Origin: Bacillota bacterium
GTDB lineage: Bacteria; Bacillota; Clostridia; Lachnospirales; Lachnospiraceae
Assembly (NCBI GenBank): GCA_023423045.1
Contig: JAFAGA010000099.1
Span: forward strand, 1-42,963
Length of the DNA: 42,963 bases
Direction of reading: 5' to 3'
Positions 16,540 to 25,404 of this stretch are shown here, one piece after another (the stretch's first letter is position 1; the number at the start of each line of letters is the position of its first letter). The notes under the pieces were generated by a model. The model saw only the letters and a program-made list of their open reading frames with translations, was not told where the DNA came from and made no database searches. The position numbers and the translations under genes are program-made.

Positions 16540-17266
16540 GCCTTCCCAATACGAAAAGGATAAAGCGATTGAAGATATTTTATCGAAGGGGCTGTCAAAA
16601 CCTAAGAGCCTTTTGGGGTATCTTGGTAATCTATACAGCGCACTTGGATTTAGATATATTTTTTTTGAGATGGCGTTTCCAATCGTAATGACTGTTATTG
16701 CGACAATTTGCTTTATTGTACTATACCCCCTGACCTTGGAACAGCACCTATACGCTACACTATTTACGATTGCTCCATTATTTTTTCTCTTTATTGTGCT
16801 GTTTACCGAAATAATGGAACAGGTTAACGGATTATACGAATTAAAAATGACCTGCAAATATACCATACTGCAGATTGCCGCATTTCGTGTACTGTGCTTT
16901 TCGTTTTTGGGCACCATGTTTTGTACCTTTATAAGCCTGTATTTCAGTCGATTATCAGCCGTATACAGCTTTTTTAAAACAGTCTCGCTTTCTCTTTGTG
17001 CATTGTTCCTTTGTGCATTTTTAGCGATATCCCTTATGCGGCATTTCAATTGGAAATGGATTCACTTTTCTGCTATGCCGCTCTGGATTACGCTTAGCTT
17101 TATGCCGATTTGGATTTTAGGAGAGCGCTGGGAACTTTTTTTATCCCAAATACCTGCTGCTATCACTATGTTTGCCGCTGTAATTGCGTGCAGTTTATTT
17201 CTTATGGAAATCAAAAAACTTATGAATACTCATAAAAGAGAGGTTGCGTATTATGTTGGCTATTAA
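16526..17266 (+). CDS. six-helix membrane protein of the sigma-ABC operon
   Basis: A 246-residue protein with a 45-residue cytoplasmic N-terminus and about six membrane segments (near 48-68, 74-95, 110-135, 147-167, 175-195 and 203-225). I do not recognise a named family. It begins behind GAGAGGAG inside the sigma gene and ends inside the ATPase gene region. Its position directly after an ECF sigma gene is where an anti-sigma factor is usually found, so a role as a membrane-bound regulator is possible. An accessory transporter subunit is the alternative. Confidence 0.75.
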   Translation: MNIIEPSQYEKDKAIEDILSKGLSKPKSLLGYLGNLYSALGFRYIFFEMAFPIVMTVIATICFIVLYPLTLEQHLYATLFTIAPLFFLFIVLFTEIMEQVNGLYELKMTCKYTILQIAAFRVLCFSFLGTMFCTFISLYFSRLSAVYSFFKTVSLSLCALFLCAFLAISLMRHFNWKWIHFSAMPLWITLSFMPIWILGERWELFLSQIPAAITMFAAVIACSLFLMEIKKLMNTHKREVAYYVGY

Positions 17267-18107
17267 TCATGTAACAAAAAAATATGGTAATTTTACCGCC
17301 CTTGAAGATATCACGATTGAGTTTACATGCGGCGTTTACGGCTTACTTGCACCAAACGGCGCAGGAAAAACCACTTTGATAAAAATGCTTACAACCCTGC
17401 TTTTCCCTACAAAAGGGGAGATATTGTGGAATGGCAGCGAAATTATCAGGTTAGATGGAGAATACCGGGATATTGTCGGATACTTACCGCAGGAGTTCGG
17501 ATACTATAAAAACCAATCTCCCCGCCAATTTCTGCACTATCTGGCGGCATTAAAGGGAATTGACCGGACAGCCGCAAAACGCAAGACAGCGGAGCTTTTG
17601 GAACTTGTTTCCCTTAGCGAAGTAATGGATAAAAAAATGCGGAAGTTTTCCGGCGGTATGATTCAGAGGGTAGGTATTGCACAGGCCATGTTAAATGACC
17701 CTAAGATATTGATACTGGACGAGCCGACAGCAGGACTTGATCCAAAGGAACGGGTACGTTTTCGCAATTTAATCTCCGCTCTCTCAAAAGACCGTATTGT
17801 TATTCTCTCTACACATATTGTTTCCGACATTGAAACAGTTGCAAATCATGTAATTATGTTTAAAGATCATAAGTTGCTTTGCAATGACTCCCCTGTCAAC
17901 ATTTGCAATACCCTGCACGGTAAAGTATATGAAACATGGGAAATTGAAACAGTTACACAGCCGCATCTTCTGTTGACGCAGCGGCAGGAGGGCGGGCGTA
18001 CTCTTGTACGGTTTGCCTGCGATACAGAATACACAGGCACTGCAAAGCCCGTCGTTCCGAATCTGGAGGACGTATTTTTGTATGCCTACCGTGATGAGGT
18101 GCTCTAA
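17253..18107 (+). CDS. ABC transporter ATP-binding protein
   Basis: A 284-residue ATPase. Walker A reads APNGAGKTT, with Ala where most relatives have Gly first; the Q-loop is YLPQEFG; the signature is FSGGMIQR; Walker B is ILILDEPTAGLDP; the switch His is in STHIVSD. The C-terminal 70 residues are an extra domain as in drug/bacteriocin exporters of the CcmA/BcrA type. I start at ATG 17253, with AGAGAGG upstream; a TTG nine bases earlier is less likely. It should power the two permeases encoded next. Confidence 0.92.
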   Translation: MLAINHVTKKYGNFTALEDITIEFTCGVYGLLAPNGAGKTTLIKMLTTLLFPTKGEILWNGSEIIRLDGEYRDIVGYLPQEFGYYKNQSPRQFLHYLAALKGIDRTAAKRKTAELLELVSLSEVMDKKMRKFSGGMIQRVGIAQAMLNDPKILILDEPTAGLDPKERVRFRNLISALSKDRIVILSTHIVSDIETVANHVIMFKDHKLLCNDSPVNICNTLHGKVYETWEIETVTQPHLLLTQRQEGGRTLVRFACDTEYTGTAKPVVPNLEDVFLYAYRDEVL

Positions 18108-19267
18108 TGGCTATTTATTGGTATGAGATTAAGAAAATGCTTTCCTCCGTAGCTGTATGGGGATTTATAGCCATATGCCTTATGTTTAACCTGTTTTTGG
18201 CCATAAGCAGTTCCGGCGATAACTATGCTGATTTTATCGGCTCGGTTTCAAGTGATACGGGGCACATACTGAATCAATCTTTTTACGATAATCTTTCCGG
18301 GTTAAAAGTAAGGGATGAACAGACGGAATTATTAGAACAGCTTAAATATGATACGAATAATGTGACCGATGTGTTTGACGATTACGACACAAAGGAAATC
18401 GGTGAAAGATACATTGCTGCTTCCGGCACAACAGGCGGCTTCGCGGAAAGCATGCGGAAAAAATATTTGGAATTACAAAAAGTGGTTGATGAAAAAGGAA
18501 GGAAAGACGAAAGCCTGGCGCTTTATTTTGCGGGAGGGACATATCCACGGCATCAAGCTCTGTTTAATAGTTTAACCGGGTGGCTTCTTATCGAGGGCAT
18601 ACTCCTTTCGGTTCTCCTGGTTTTTCTTTCCCTTGGATATGAAAAGAGCCAGAGGACAGAAGCGATTGTATATTCTGCCCAAAAGGGGCGCAGTGTCCTG
18701 CTTACAAAAATTTCAGCATCTATTTCGGCGGGGCTTGGCGCATATATGCTATTGGCTTTGTTTACTCTGTTTATCTATTTCATTTTGAATGATTACGGGG
18801 ATATTTGGAGCAGTAATGTGTCCAGCATATTTAATTACAGGCATGACCTGATTGCCGGGGACAGGCCGTTTATAACATGGCATAGCTTTAGCGTCGTGAC
18901 CTATTTAGCTGCGATGCTTGGAATTAGTACAAGTCTAATTCTATGTTTTTCACTTATGGCTTCTGGAATTGCTGTATTAATAGACAATCATTATATTGGT
19001 TTTCTGGTTTTTCTTGCAATTAATGCAACGATTGTTGTACTACCGATGAAAATTCCGCAAACACTGGCTGCGGGATTATATGCCAGATATTATTCTATGC
19101 TTACGCCTGTATGGTTATGGCTGAAACATAGCATATGGTTTACAGACGGTGATGCAGATATCCTTTGGCCGCATTTTGAAACATTGGGAATAGCTGTATC
19201 GCTTTTGGCCTTCCTGATTTTTTGTGTGATTGCCAATACTTATTTTAGAAAGAGAGATTTGACATGA
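18107..19267 (+). CDS. ABC transporter permease (first subunit)
   Basis: A 386-residue protein with one N-terminal membrane helix (MLSSVAVWGFIAICLMFNLF), a soluble outer region of about 130 residues, then five helices near 165-185, 207-230, 265-295, 300-318 and 360-380. This is the ABC-2 type permease layout. Its ATG shares one base with the ATPase stop (TAATG), so translation is coupled. It is similar in layout to the next gene, and the two probably form a heterodimer. Confidence 0.82.
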   Translation: MAIYWYEIKKMLSSVAVWGFIAICLMFNLFLAISSSGDNYADFIGSVSSDTGHILNQSFYDNLSGLKVRDEQTELLEQLKYDTNNVTDVFDDYDTKEIGERYIAASGTTGGFAESMRKKYLELQKVVDEKGRKDESLALYFAGGTYPRHQALFNSLTGWLLIEGILLSVLLVFLSLGYEKSQRTEAIVYSAQKGRSVLLTKISASISAGLGAYMLLALFTLFIYFILNDYGDIWSSNVSSIFNYRHDLIAGDRPFITWHSFSVVTYLAAMLGISTSLILCFSLMASGIAVLIDNHYIGFLVFLAINATIVVLPMKIPQTLAAGLYARYYSMLTPVWLWLKHSIWFTDGDADILWPHFETLGIAVSLLAFLIFCVIANTYFRKRDLT

Positions 19268-20427
19268 AAATTATTTTATATGAAATGAAAAAAATTTGGA
19301 ACATAAAACTACTCTTAATCATTGCCGTACTATGCACGCTCTTCTTTTTTATGTTCATGCACTATTATATAGAAAATTTTACTGGTTCGCATCCTCAAAC
19401 AGAAGGCGTTAATTATAGTATCCAAATGACAAAACAGTTTGGCGCGACACTGGAACCCGAAGAATATAATGAATTCATTATAAAAGCGAATGCAGAAATA
19501 AGCTCTCAAATAGAAGCGTATATCAAAAGCAATGCCGCCTTTTCTGCGGCAGGGATAGATACTTTGGCGGATATCGAAAAAATAGTTCAAAAAGGTGGAG
19601 GCACACAGCTTGAGGACAATGCGATAGATATATTATTAGGGGAAGAATCTGGTTATCTTCTTTTTAAGCTGCAAGCGATTAAAGATATTGAGGAAGATTA
19701 TCTTGCCGGCTTTCATTATCCGGTTCATTATTTAAGTGAAAAAGAACAGTTGCGCCTTACAGAAATTCAGTATGCAGAAAAATATAATAACATAATGGAC
19801 GGAGAGGTATTGGAGCATACCGTCATATATACGATCCATCTTGCAATATTGGCGATATTGGCGGTATTAGTGCTTGTTGCCCCGTTAATCATTACGGATC
19901 GCACGCAAAACCTATATCTTTTACAATACACTTCAAAGAATGGCAGAAAAATTTTCAATCAACAGTTTGCCGCTGTTATTCTATCGGCATTTTTTCTGAC
20001 CACAGCCCTGATTTTTGTTTTTGGTGCAATTTACAGCATACATGGAACAAAGCTATTTTTGAATCATGGACTGATATCTTTTCTTGGTTACAATATATAT
20101 TGGTTTGATATAACCTATGGGCAGTATATCGTATTATATATTATATTTCTTTATTTGCTATGTTTAGGTACGGCCGGCATTGCATTTGTACTTTCCAGAT
20201 ACAGCCAAAATATCATCACCTTAATACTAAAACTAATCCCAGCGTTTGCTGCTCTTTGGGCACTTTGTTCTGGCGTTTTGCGGAATATTTCCAGTTCAAG
20301 CAACCCTTTTTACAGGTATACAAAGATTTTTGGAATAGAACCTATTGTTTGCAGTCTTGTATTCGCAGCAGGGTTAGCTGCTTCTTTTTATATTGTGTAC
20401 CGAGAGAAAAAAATTGATATTTTTTAA
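19264..20427 (+). CDS. ABC transporter permease (second subunit)
   Basis: A 387-residue protein with a first helix at about 13-33, an outer loop to about 190, and five more helices (LAILAILAVLVLVAPLIIT and others to the end). It begins with an ATGA overlap with the first permease. Together with the ATPase it forms a probable peptide or drug exporter; the substrate is not evident. The gene ends the operon. Confidence 0.82.
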   Translation: MKIILYEMKKIWNIKLLLIIAVLCTLFFFMFMHYYIENFTGSHPQTEGVNYSIQMTKQFGATLEPEEYNEFIIKANAEISSQIEAYIKSNAAFSAAGIDTLADIEKIVQKGGGTQLEDNAIDILLGEESGYLLFKLQAIKDIEEDYLAGFHYPVHYLSEKEQLRLTEIQYAEKYNNIMDGEVLEHTVIYTIHLAILAILAVLVLVAPLIITDRTQNLYLLQYTSKNGRKIFNQQFAAVILSAFFLTTALIFVFGAIYSIHGTKLFLNHGLISFLGYNIYWFDITYGQYIVLYIIFLYLLCLGTAGIAFVLSRYSQNIITLILKLIPAFAALWALCSGVLRNISSSSNPFYRYTKIFGIEPIVCSLVFAAGLAASFYIVYREKKIDIF

Positions 20428-20471
20428 TGTTATTTGTGATAGCCAAAAGTAAACTGCGATACGGATCTCCC

Positions 20472-20512
20472 CCTCCATTTTGATTCGTCAAACCCCAAAA
20501 TCGAAATGGAGG
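20472..20512. repeat. inverted repeat after the ABC operon
   Basis: CCTCCATTTTGATT pairs with AATCGAAATGGAGG with one mismatch across a 13-base loop. It lies 44 bp past the last ABC permease and its right arm holds the ribosome binding site of the relic at 20521. There is no T run, so it is not a typical terminator. Confidence 0.55.
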
Positions 20513-20520
20513 AACGCCTT

Positions 20521-20595
20521 ATGGCAAAAATCAATCTGCGAGACTTTACCTGTGTTTGGACACAGAAATTTATCAACATAAGAGAAGTGGCTTGA
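20521..20595 (+). pseudogene. relic resembling the start of a conjugative-element sigma gene
   Basis: A 24-codon frame starts MAKINLRDF behind GGAGG and ends VWTQKFINIREVA. From memory, sigma-like proteins of Tn916-type elements begin MAKINLRDFYP with a following FIEV and EVA pattern. Only the start is kept, so this would be a scar of a lost element. The match is from recollection, not a search. Confidence 0.4.
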
Positions 20596-20612
20596 CGCTT
20601 CTTGTTGTTCGC

Positions 20613-21800
20613 TCAATGCAGCTCGCTTAAGAGCTGATCCAAGATTGCAATCATCTCATCCACATGTTTTTTCTGAATCACCAGAGGAGGAAGAAACCGG
20701 AGTATCTTGGGCCCTGCTGAGATTAAAATCAGCCCTCGATCCATCGCTTTTGGAATGATATCCTTCACCGGAACGGAAAGCTCCAGCCCCTGCATCAGCC
20801 CCATACCGCGACGTTCTATGATAAAATCATACTTTTCTTTCAGTTCCTCCAGCTTCTCCTCCAGATATTCCGAAATTTCCCGGACATGCTCTACCAGCTT
20901 TTCCTCTTCAAACAAGTCAAAAACCTTGCTCACCGCAGCGGCCGCAAAGGGATTGCCGCCATAGGTCGTACCGTGATCTCCCGGTTCAAAAGCCGAAGCC
21001 ACCTCCTCGGTCGCAGCGAATGCTCCGACAGGGACACCGCAACCCAGGGCTTTTGCACAGGTAATGATATCCGGCTTCACCCCGTAATACTCATAGGCGA
21101 ACATCATTCCGGTCCTTCCCATGCCGCATTGAATTTCATCCAGAATCAACAGAATTCCTTTATCATCGCAAAGCTTACGCACACCTTCGATGAATTCCCT
21201 GGCGGAAGGATAGATGCCGCCTTCCCCCTGTACCGGCTCCATAATAATAGCACAGGTTTTATCATTCACCAATTCCTTCACGCTGTCCAGATTGTTAAAT
21301 TCGGCAAATACCACTCCCGGTATTAACGGACCAAAGGCCTCCCGGTATTTTGGATTGCCGGTTACGCTAAGCGCCCCAAGGCTTCTGCCATGGAAGGAAT
21401 GGTTCATGGAGATGATCTGGCCGTCTGCCTCACCGGTCTTTTTGAAATAATACTTTCTGGCAAGCTTAATTGCACCTTCTATTGCCTCCGTACCGCTGCT
21501 GGTGAAGAAAACCCGGTCCATTCCGGAAGCCTTCCGCAGCTTTTTTGCGGCTTCAATCGCCGGTATATTGTAATATAGATTCGAGGTATGAAGCAGCTTG
21601 TCAATCTGATCTTTCAATGCAAGATTATATTGCGGATTGCCGTATCCAAGGGCAAATACTCCGATTCCCGCCGCAAAATCCAGATATCTTGTGTTCTTTG
21701 TATCATATAAATATACCCCTTCACCCCGGTCAAGAACCACCTGATAACGGCTATAGGTATGCATCAGCACCTGTTCTGCTTCCTCAATATAGTGTTTCAC
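20613..21800 (-). CDS. argD: acetylornithine aminotransferase
   Basis: A 395-residue class III PLP-dependent aminotransferase that makes N-acetylornithine from N-acetylglutamate semialdehyde and glutamate. Visible motifs are SSGTEAIEGAIKLAR, HSFHGRSLGALS, EPVQGEGG, LDEIQCGMGRTG and CAKALGCGVPVGA, whose Lys binds PLP. The start codon is GTG behind GGGGGAAG. It follows argB on the same strand with a gap of 128 bp. The motifs and linkage support ArgD over GABA or ornithine aminotransferase. Confidence 0.95.
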   Translation of the reverse strand: MKHYIEEAEQVLMHTYSRYQVVLDRGEGVYLYDTKNTRYLDFAAGIGVFALGYGNPQYNLALKDQIDKLLHTSNLYYNIPAIEAAKKLRKASGMDRVFFTSSGTEAIEGAIKLARKYYFKKTGEADGQIISMNHSFHGRSLGALSVTGNPKYREAFGPLIPGVVFAEFNNLDSVKELVNDKTCAIIMEPVQGEGGIYPSAREFIEGVRKLCDDKGILLILDEIQCGMGRTGMMFAYEYYGVKPDIITCAKALGCGVPVGAFAATEEVASAFEPGDHGTTYGGNPFAAAAVSKVFDLFEEEKLVEHVREISEYLEEKLEELKEKYDFIIERRGMGLMQGLELSVPVKDIIPKAMDRGLILISAGPKILRFLPPLVIQKKHVDEMIAILDQLLSELH

Positions 21801-21928
21801 ACAAACTTCCCCCTTTTATACATCTATTTTGTTTATGGGTTCTCTTTTCCCTGAAAAGAAGTCACAATGGACATAAATCTATTCCGGTCCTGCCCATGCA
21901 GTTTCCCGGCCAGGCTGCTCCGGCGGTT

Positions 21929-22825
21929 CTAGGACAGCTCGTTCTCGTAGATTCCGGCCTGATCAATGATGGCCGTTCCAATTCCTTTGTTGGTGAAGAA
22001 CTCCAGCAGCAGACAATGCTCTATCCTTCCGTCAAGAATATGTACTCTGGACACACCATTTTTCACTGCATCCACACAATTCTTCAGCTTCGGAAGCATT
22101 CCCCCGCCGACAAAGCCGCTGTCCAGCAGCTTATCCGCCTTATCCAGAGTCAGCACGGAGATTAAACTGTCCTTATCCTTGGGATCGGCAAAAACCCCTT
22201 CAATATCTGTAAGAAATACCAGCTTCTCTGCGCCGACCGCAGTAGCCACCGCACAGGCAGCATCATCGGCATTTATATTATAATTCCGGTATTCATCATC
22301 CAGGCCGATAGGTGCAATCACAGGAACAAAATTATTTTCAATCAATGTATCAATGAGCTCCGTATTAACCTCCTTGATATTGCCCACAAACCCAATATCC
22401 TGACCGTTCACAAAACGTTTCTCCACCTTCAGGGTACAGCCGTCTTTTCCGCTGATTCCCACCGCTTTCACACCAAGCTGTTCCACCATTTGAACCAGGT
22501 TTTTATTCACCTTGCCCAGAACCATCTCGGCTACCTCCATGGTCTGTGCATCGGTCACTCTTAAACCCTCCACAAACCTGGATTCATGACCCATGAGGCC
22601 CAGCCACTTAGTGATCTCCTTGCCTCCGCCGTGTACAATAATAGGCTGCATTCCTACCAGTTTCAGAAGTGCCACGTCCTTGATCACGTTGAGCTGGAGG
22701 TTCTCATCCAGCATGGCGCTTCCGCCGTATTTTACCACTACCTTCTTGTTGTTGAATTTTTGAATATAAGGAAGTGCCTCAATTAATATCTGAGCCTTCA
22801 TTAATATCTGATCCATCTGTTCCAT
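21929..22825 (-). CDS. argB: acetylglutamate kinase
   Basis: A 298-residue amino acid kinase that phosphorylates N-acetylglutamate. KYGGSAM, PIIVHGGGKEI, NINADDAACAVA and FLTDIEGV are typical. I start at the ATG of MEQMDQILMKAQIL behind GGAAAGGGA; an upstream ATG would extend it 19 residues into argJ and past the normal family length. It lies 37 bp after the argJ stop and feeds ArgC, which is not in the window. Long N-terminal helix and length suggest the arginine-inhibited type of the cyclic pathway, which is inference. Confidence 0.95.
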   Translation of the reverse strand: MEQMDQILMKAQILIEALPYIQKFNNKKVVVKYGGSAMLDENLQLNVIKDVALLKLVGMQPIIVHGGGKEITKWLGLMGHESRFVEGLRVTDAQTMEVAEMVLGKVNKNLVQMVEQLGVKAVGISGKDGCTLKVEKRFVNGQDIGFVGNIKEVNTELIDTLIENNFVPVIAPIGLDDEYRNYNINADDAACAVATAVGAEKLVFLTDIEGVFADPKDKDSLISVLTLDKADKLLDSGFVGGGMLPKLKNCVDAVKNGVSRVHILDGRIEHCLLLEFFTNKGIGTAIIDQAGIYENELS

Positions 22826-22862
22826 CTTTGCGCGTCCCTTTCCGAATTTATCTCTGAATGTA

Positions 22863-24092
22863 TCAAGAGCGATAATCTGCATTAATTTTCACATAATCAT
22901 AGGACAAATCACAGCCCCAGGCGGTTGCTTCTTCTGTTCCTGCCTTCAGATCCGCAGTAGCTTTCACTTCCTCGGCGGAGAGTATCTCAGTGGCCAGCTC
23001 CTCGCTGTACTGTGTTGCCATTCCGTTCTCCACCAGCTTCAGCTTATTGCCTGCACTTTCAATATATAAATCCACCTGATCAGGATCAAACTCAACACCC
23101 GAATATCCCATGGCGCATAGAATTCTTCCCCAATTTGCATCGTTGCCGAATACTGCCGTCTTCACAAGATTAGAGGTGATGATTGATTTGGCAAGAACTG
23201 CCGCTTCCTCTTTGGCCGAGGCACCTACCACCTGTACCTCGAAGAGCTTTGTGGCGCCTTCCCCGTCAGCAGCCATCTTCTTTGCCAAATCCGTGGTAAC
23301 ATAATTCAGGGCCTTGCAAAAATTATCATAAGCTTCATTCTTCTCTGTAATCTCGATATTTCCGGCCAGGCCGTTGGCTAGCAGGAGCAGGGAGTCATTG
23401 GTTGAGGTATCCCGATCCACACTGATCATGTTAAAGGTGCATTTTACATCCTCGCTAAGCGCTTCCTGAAGCAGCTCCTTGCTGATGTTTACATCCGTGG
23501 TCACTACACCAAGCATCGTAGCCATATTAGGATGAATCATGCCCGAGCCCTTTGCCATACCTCCGACCGTTGCCTCTTTACCATCAACCAGAAAGCTGAC
23601 CGCACATTCCTTCGAATAAGTATCCGTCGTCATAATTGCCTCTGCTGCGAGAGTGGCAGCTTCCTTCCCTTCTTTTAATTCCGAAACCAGAAGCTTCACC
23701 CCCTCCTCTATGATGCCGATGGGAAGCTGCTTGCCAATCACACCGGTAGATGCCGTATAGACAGCTTCTGCGGGAATATTCATTGTCTTCGCCACGGCTA
23801 TGGCCATTTTCTCATTATTAATATCACCCTCTTGACCGGTACAGGCATTGGCTACACCGCTGTTAAGAACCACCGCCTGGACGAAAGGACTTTCCTTGGT
23901 TATCTTCATATCCCATTTTACAGGAGCCGCTTTGACCACATTGGTTGTAAATGTTCCCGCTCCCTTCGCCGGTGCTACGGAATAGACCAATGCCATATCC
24001 TTTCTCTTCTTCTTGATTCCGGCATACACTCCTGCTGCCAAAAAGCCCTGAGGGGCTGTCACTCCTCCATCTATGATCTTCATCTGATACAC
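22863..24092 (-). CDS. argJ: glutamate N-acetyltransferase / ornithine acetyltransferase
   Basis: A 409-residue ArgJ that recycles the acetyl group from N-acetylornithine to glutamate. The self-cleavage site is in GSGMIHPNMATMLGV (nucleophile Thr in MATML). Other conserved parts are APAKGAGTFTTN, NSGVANACTG, STGVIGKQLP and NDANWGRILCA. The length matches the family before cleavage. It heads argJ-argB-argD, with a GNAT gene 24 bp upstream where argC is often found. Whether it also has acetyl-CoA-dependent activity cannot be told. Confidence 0.95.
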   Translation of the reverse strand: MYQMKIIDGGVTAPQGFLAAGVYAGIKKKRKDMALVYSVAPAKGAGTFTTNVVKAAPVKWDMKITKESPFVQAVVLNSGVANACTGQEGDINNEKMAIAVAKTMNIPAEAVYTASTGVIGKQLPIGIIEEGVKLLVSELKEGKEAATLAAEAIMTTDTYSKECAVSFLVDGKEATVGGMAKGSGMIHPNMATMLGVVTTDVNISKELLQEALSEDVKCTFNMISVDRDTSTNDSLLLLANGLAGNIEITEKNEAYDNFCKALNYVTTDLAKKMAADGEGATKLFEVQVVGASAKEEAAVLAKSIITSNLVKTAVFGNDANWGRILCAMGYSGVEFDPDQVDLYIESAGNKLKLVENGMATQYSEELATEILSAEEVKATADLKAGTEEATAWGCDLSYDYVKINADYRS

Positions 24093-24116
24093 CTTGCCTT
24101 TCCCTACCCATTCTCT

Positions 24117-24545
24117 TTACTTATTATTATCATTAATGCTGACGTTATAATAATTTAAATCGGACCTCTGCTCCCATCCCAGCTCATTCCAAAAGCAATT
24201 ACCTGCCTCGTTCTCTTTGAAACAGACCAGCCCCAGCTTGGTAATATTCTCTGCCCTCATGGCCTGAACCAGCTTCTCTATCAATTGCTTTCCCAGGGAA
24301 CGCCTTCGGTAAGCCTCTGCCACACAGACATGATAGAGATATCCGCGTCTGCCGTCATGACCGCCCAGCACCACTCCGACGATATCGTCATCTTCTGCCG
24401 CGACAAAATTAGTCGTGGGATTACGCTTCAGGAACTGCTCCAAGCCCTCCCGGGAATCATCCATGCTCCGCAGTCCGACACCAGGCGTCCTCTTCCACAG
24501 CCGGCAGACCTGGTCATAATCTTCAATCAGGAAAAGCCTTATCAT
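24117..24545 (-). CDS. GNAT-family N-acetyltransferase
   Basis: A 142-residue GNAT protein. The acetyl-CoA site is in VCVAEAYRRRSLGKQLIEKL (residues 73-92), followed by LGLVCFKENEAGNCFWNELGW. It resembles YpeA-like acetyltransferases. It lies 24 bp before argJ and so is likely cotranscribed with the arginine genes. A role as an extra acetylglutamate synthase is possible but not shown by the sequence; a protein or small-molecule acetylase is equally possible. Confidence 0.85.
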   Translation of the reverse strand: MIRLFLIEDYDQVCRLWKRTPGVGLRSMDDSREGLEQFLKRNPTTNFVAAEDDDIVGVVLGGHDGRRGYLYHVCVAEAYRRRSLGKQLIEKLVQAMRAENITKLGLVCFKENEAGNCFWNELGWEQRSDLNYYNVSINDNNK

Positions 24546-24625
24546 GAATACTCACCTCCGGATGTAAAATTACTCATTATAAAAATATTTATAATTATAC
24601 ATCCTGATTTAATTTTATGCAATAC

Positions 24626-25237
24626 CTAATTTAACTTTTTTAAATCAATTCCATGGCGAAGCAACACCGAGTAGATTTCTGCGATGGGAAAACCTACTAT
24701 ATTATAATAATCCCCTTCGATTTCTCCGATGTAGATTCCAAAGCCTCCCTGAATCGCATAAGCCCCCGCCTTATCCATGGGCTCTCCTGTTGCAATATAA
24801 TCAAAAATCTGCTGATCGGTCAGCGGATTCACCGTCACCTTAGTGCATACGGAGAACGTCAGCTCCTCTTCCCTTCCGTCGCGGTGTATGATTACAATAC
24901 TTACTCCTGTCGCTACCTCATGGACAGCATCGGACAGCATTCTGAGCATTCTTGCTGCATCCGCCTCATCCTTTGGCTTGCCTAACGCATGATCTTTATA
25001 GAATACCATAGTGTCGGCTCCGATAATAATAATGTCCTTTTCTGCCTCCACTGCGGATTTCGCTTCCTCTTTAATTGCTCCCGTTTTCAGTTTTGCCAGA
25101 GCCTGTACCATCTGGTCCGGCACTGTCTCCTCTACCTCTTCCTTTACATTGCTGACAATTACCTCATAAGGAATCCCCATCTTTTCCATGATTTCTTTTC
25201 TTCTCGGTGATGCCGATGCTAATATGATCTGATACAT
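24626..25237 (-). CDS. maf: Maf nucleoside triphosphate pyrophosphatase
   Basis: A 203-residue Maf protein, usual length. ILASASPRRKEIMEKMG at the start, IIGADTMVFYKDHALGKPKD in the middle, and KAGAYAIQGGFGIYIGEIEGDYYNIVGFP near the end (quoted in parts across residues 150-180) define the family. It hydrolyses non-canonical or modified nucleoside triphosphates and can affect septation. It is divergent from argG and upstream of the GNAT-argJBD series, separated by 80 bp. Confidence 0.93.
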   Translation of the reverse strand: MYQIILASASPRRKEIMEKMGIPYEVIVSNVKEEVEETVPDQMVQALAKLKTGAIKEEAKSAVEAEKDIIIIGADTMVFYKDHALGKPKDEADAARMLRMLSDAVHEVATGVSIVIIHRDGREEELTFSVCTKVTVNPLTDQQIFDYIATGEPMDKAGAYAIQGGFGIYIGEIEGDYYNIVGFPIAEIYSVLLRHGIDLKKLN

Positions 25238-25327
25238 TTTTTATCCTTCCCGGGCTTATTCGCCCTGCGTAGATTACAGTTTTAGTTTACGTTTTTGTAT
25301 TTTTATGCTTTTTATTCATTTTACCTA

Positions 25328-25356
25328 TTGCATAATAATTAAATATGATGTATATT
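25328..25356 (+). promoter_or_regulatory. predicted argG promoter
   Basis: TTGCAT and TATATT are 17 bp apart, 49 bp before the argG start. The AT-rich spacer and flanks loosely recall ARG boxes bound by ArgR/AhrC, but no copy fits the consensus well. Confidence 0.5.
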
Positions 25357-25404
25357 TAAGCAAATAGAATTTCCCACTTTATTAAAATATTCGGAGGTAA
25401 TCTT

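Noticed and set aside
25320..25370. Definite ARG boxes at argG
   Set aside because: The region is AT-rich with partial matches only; no copy fits the ArgR consensus well enough to call.
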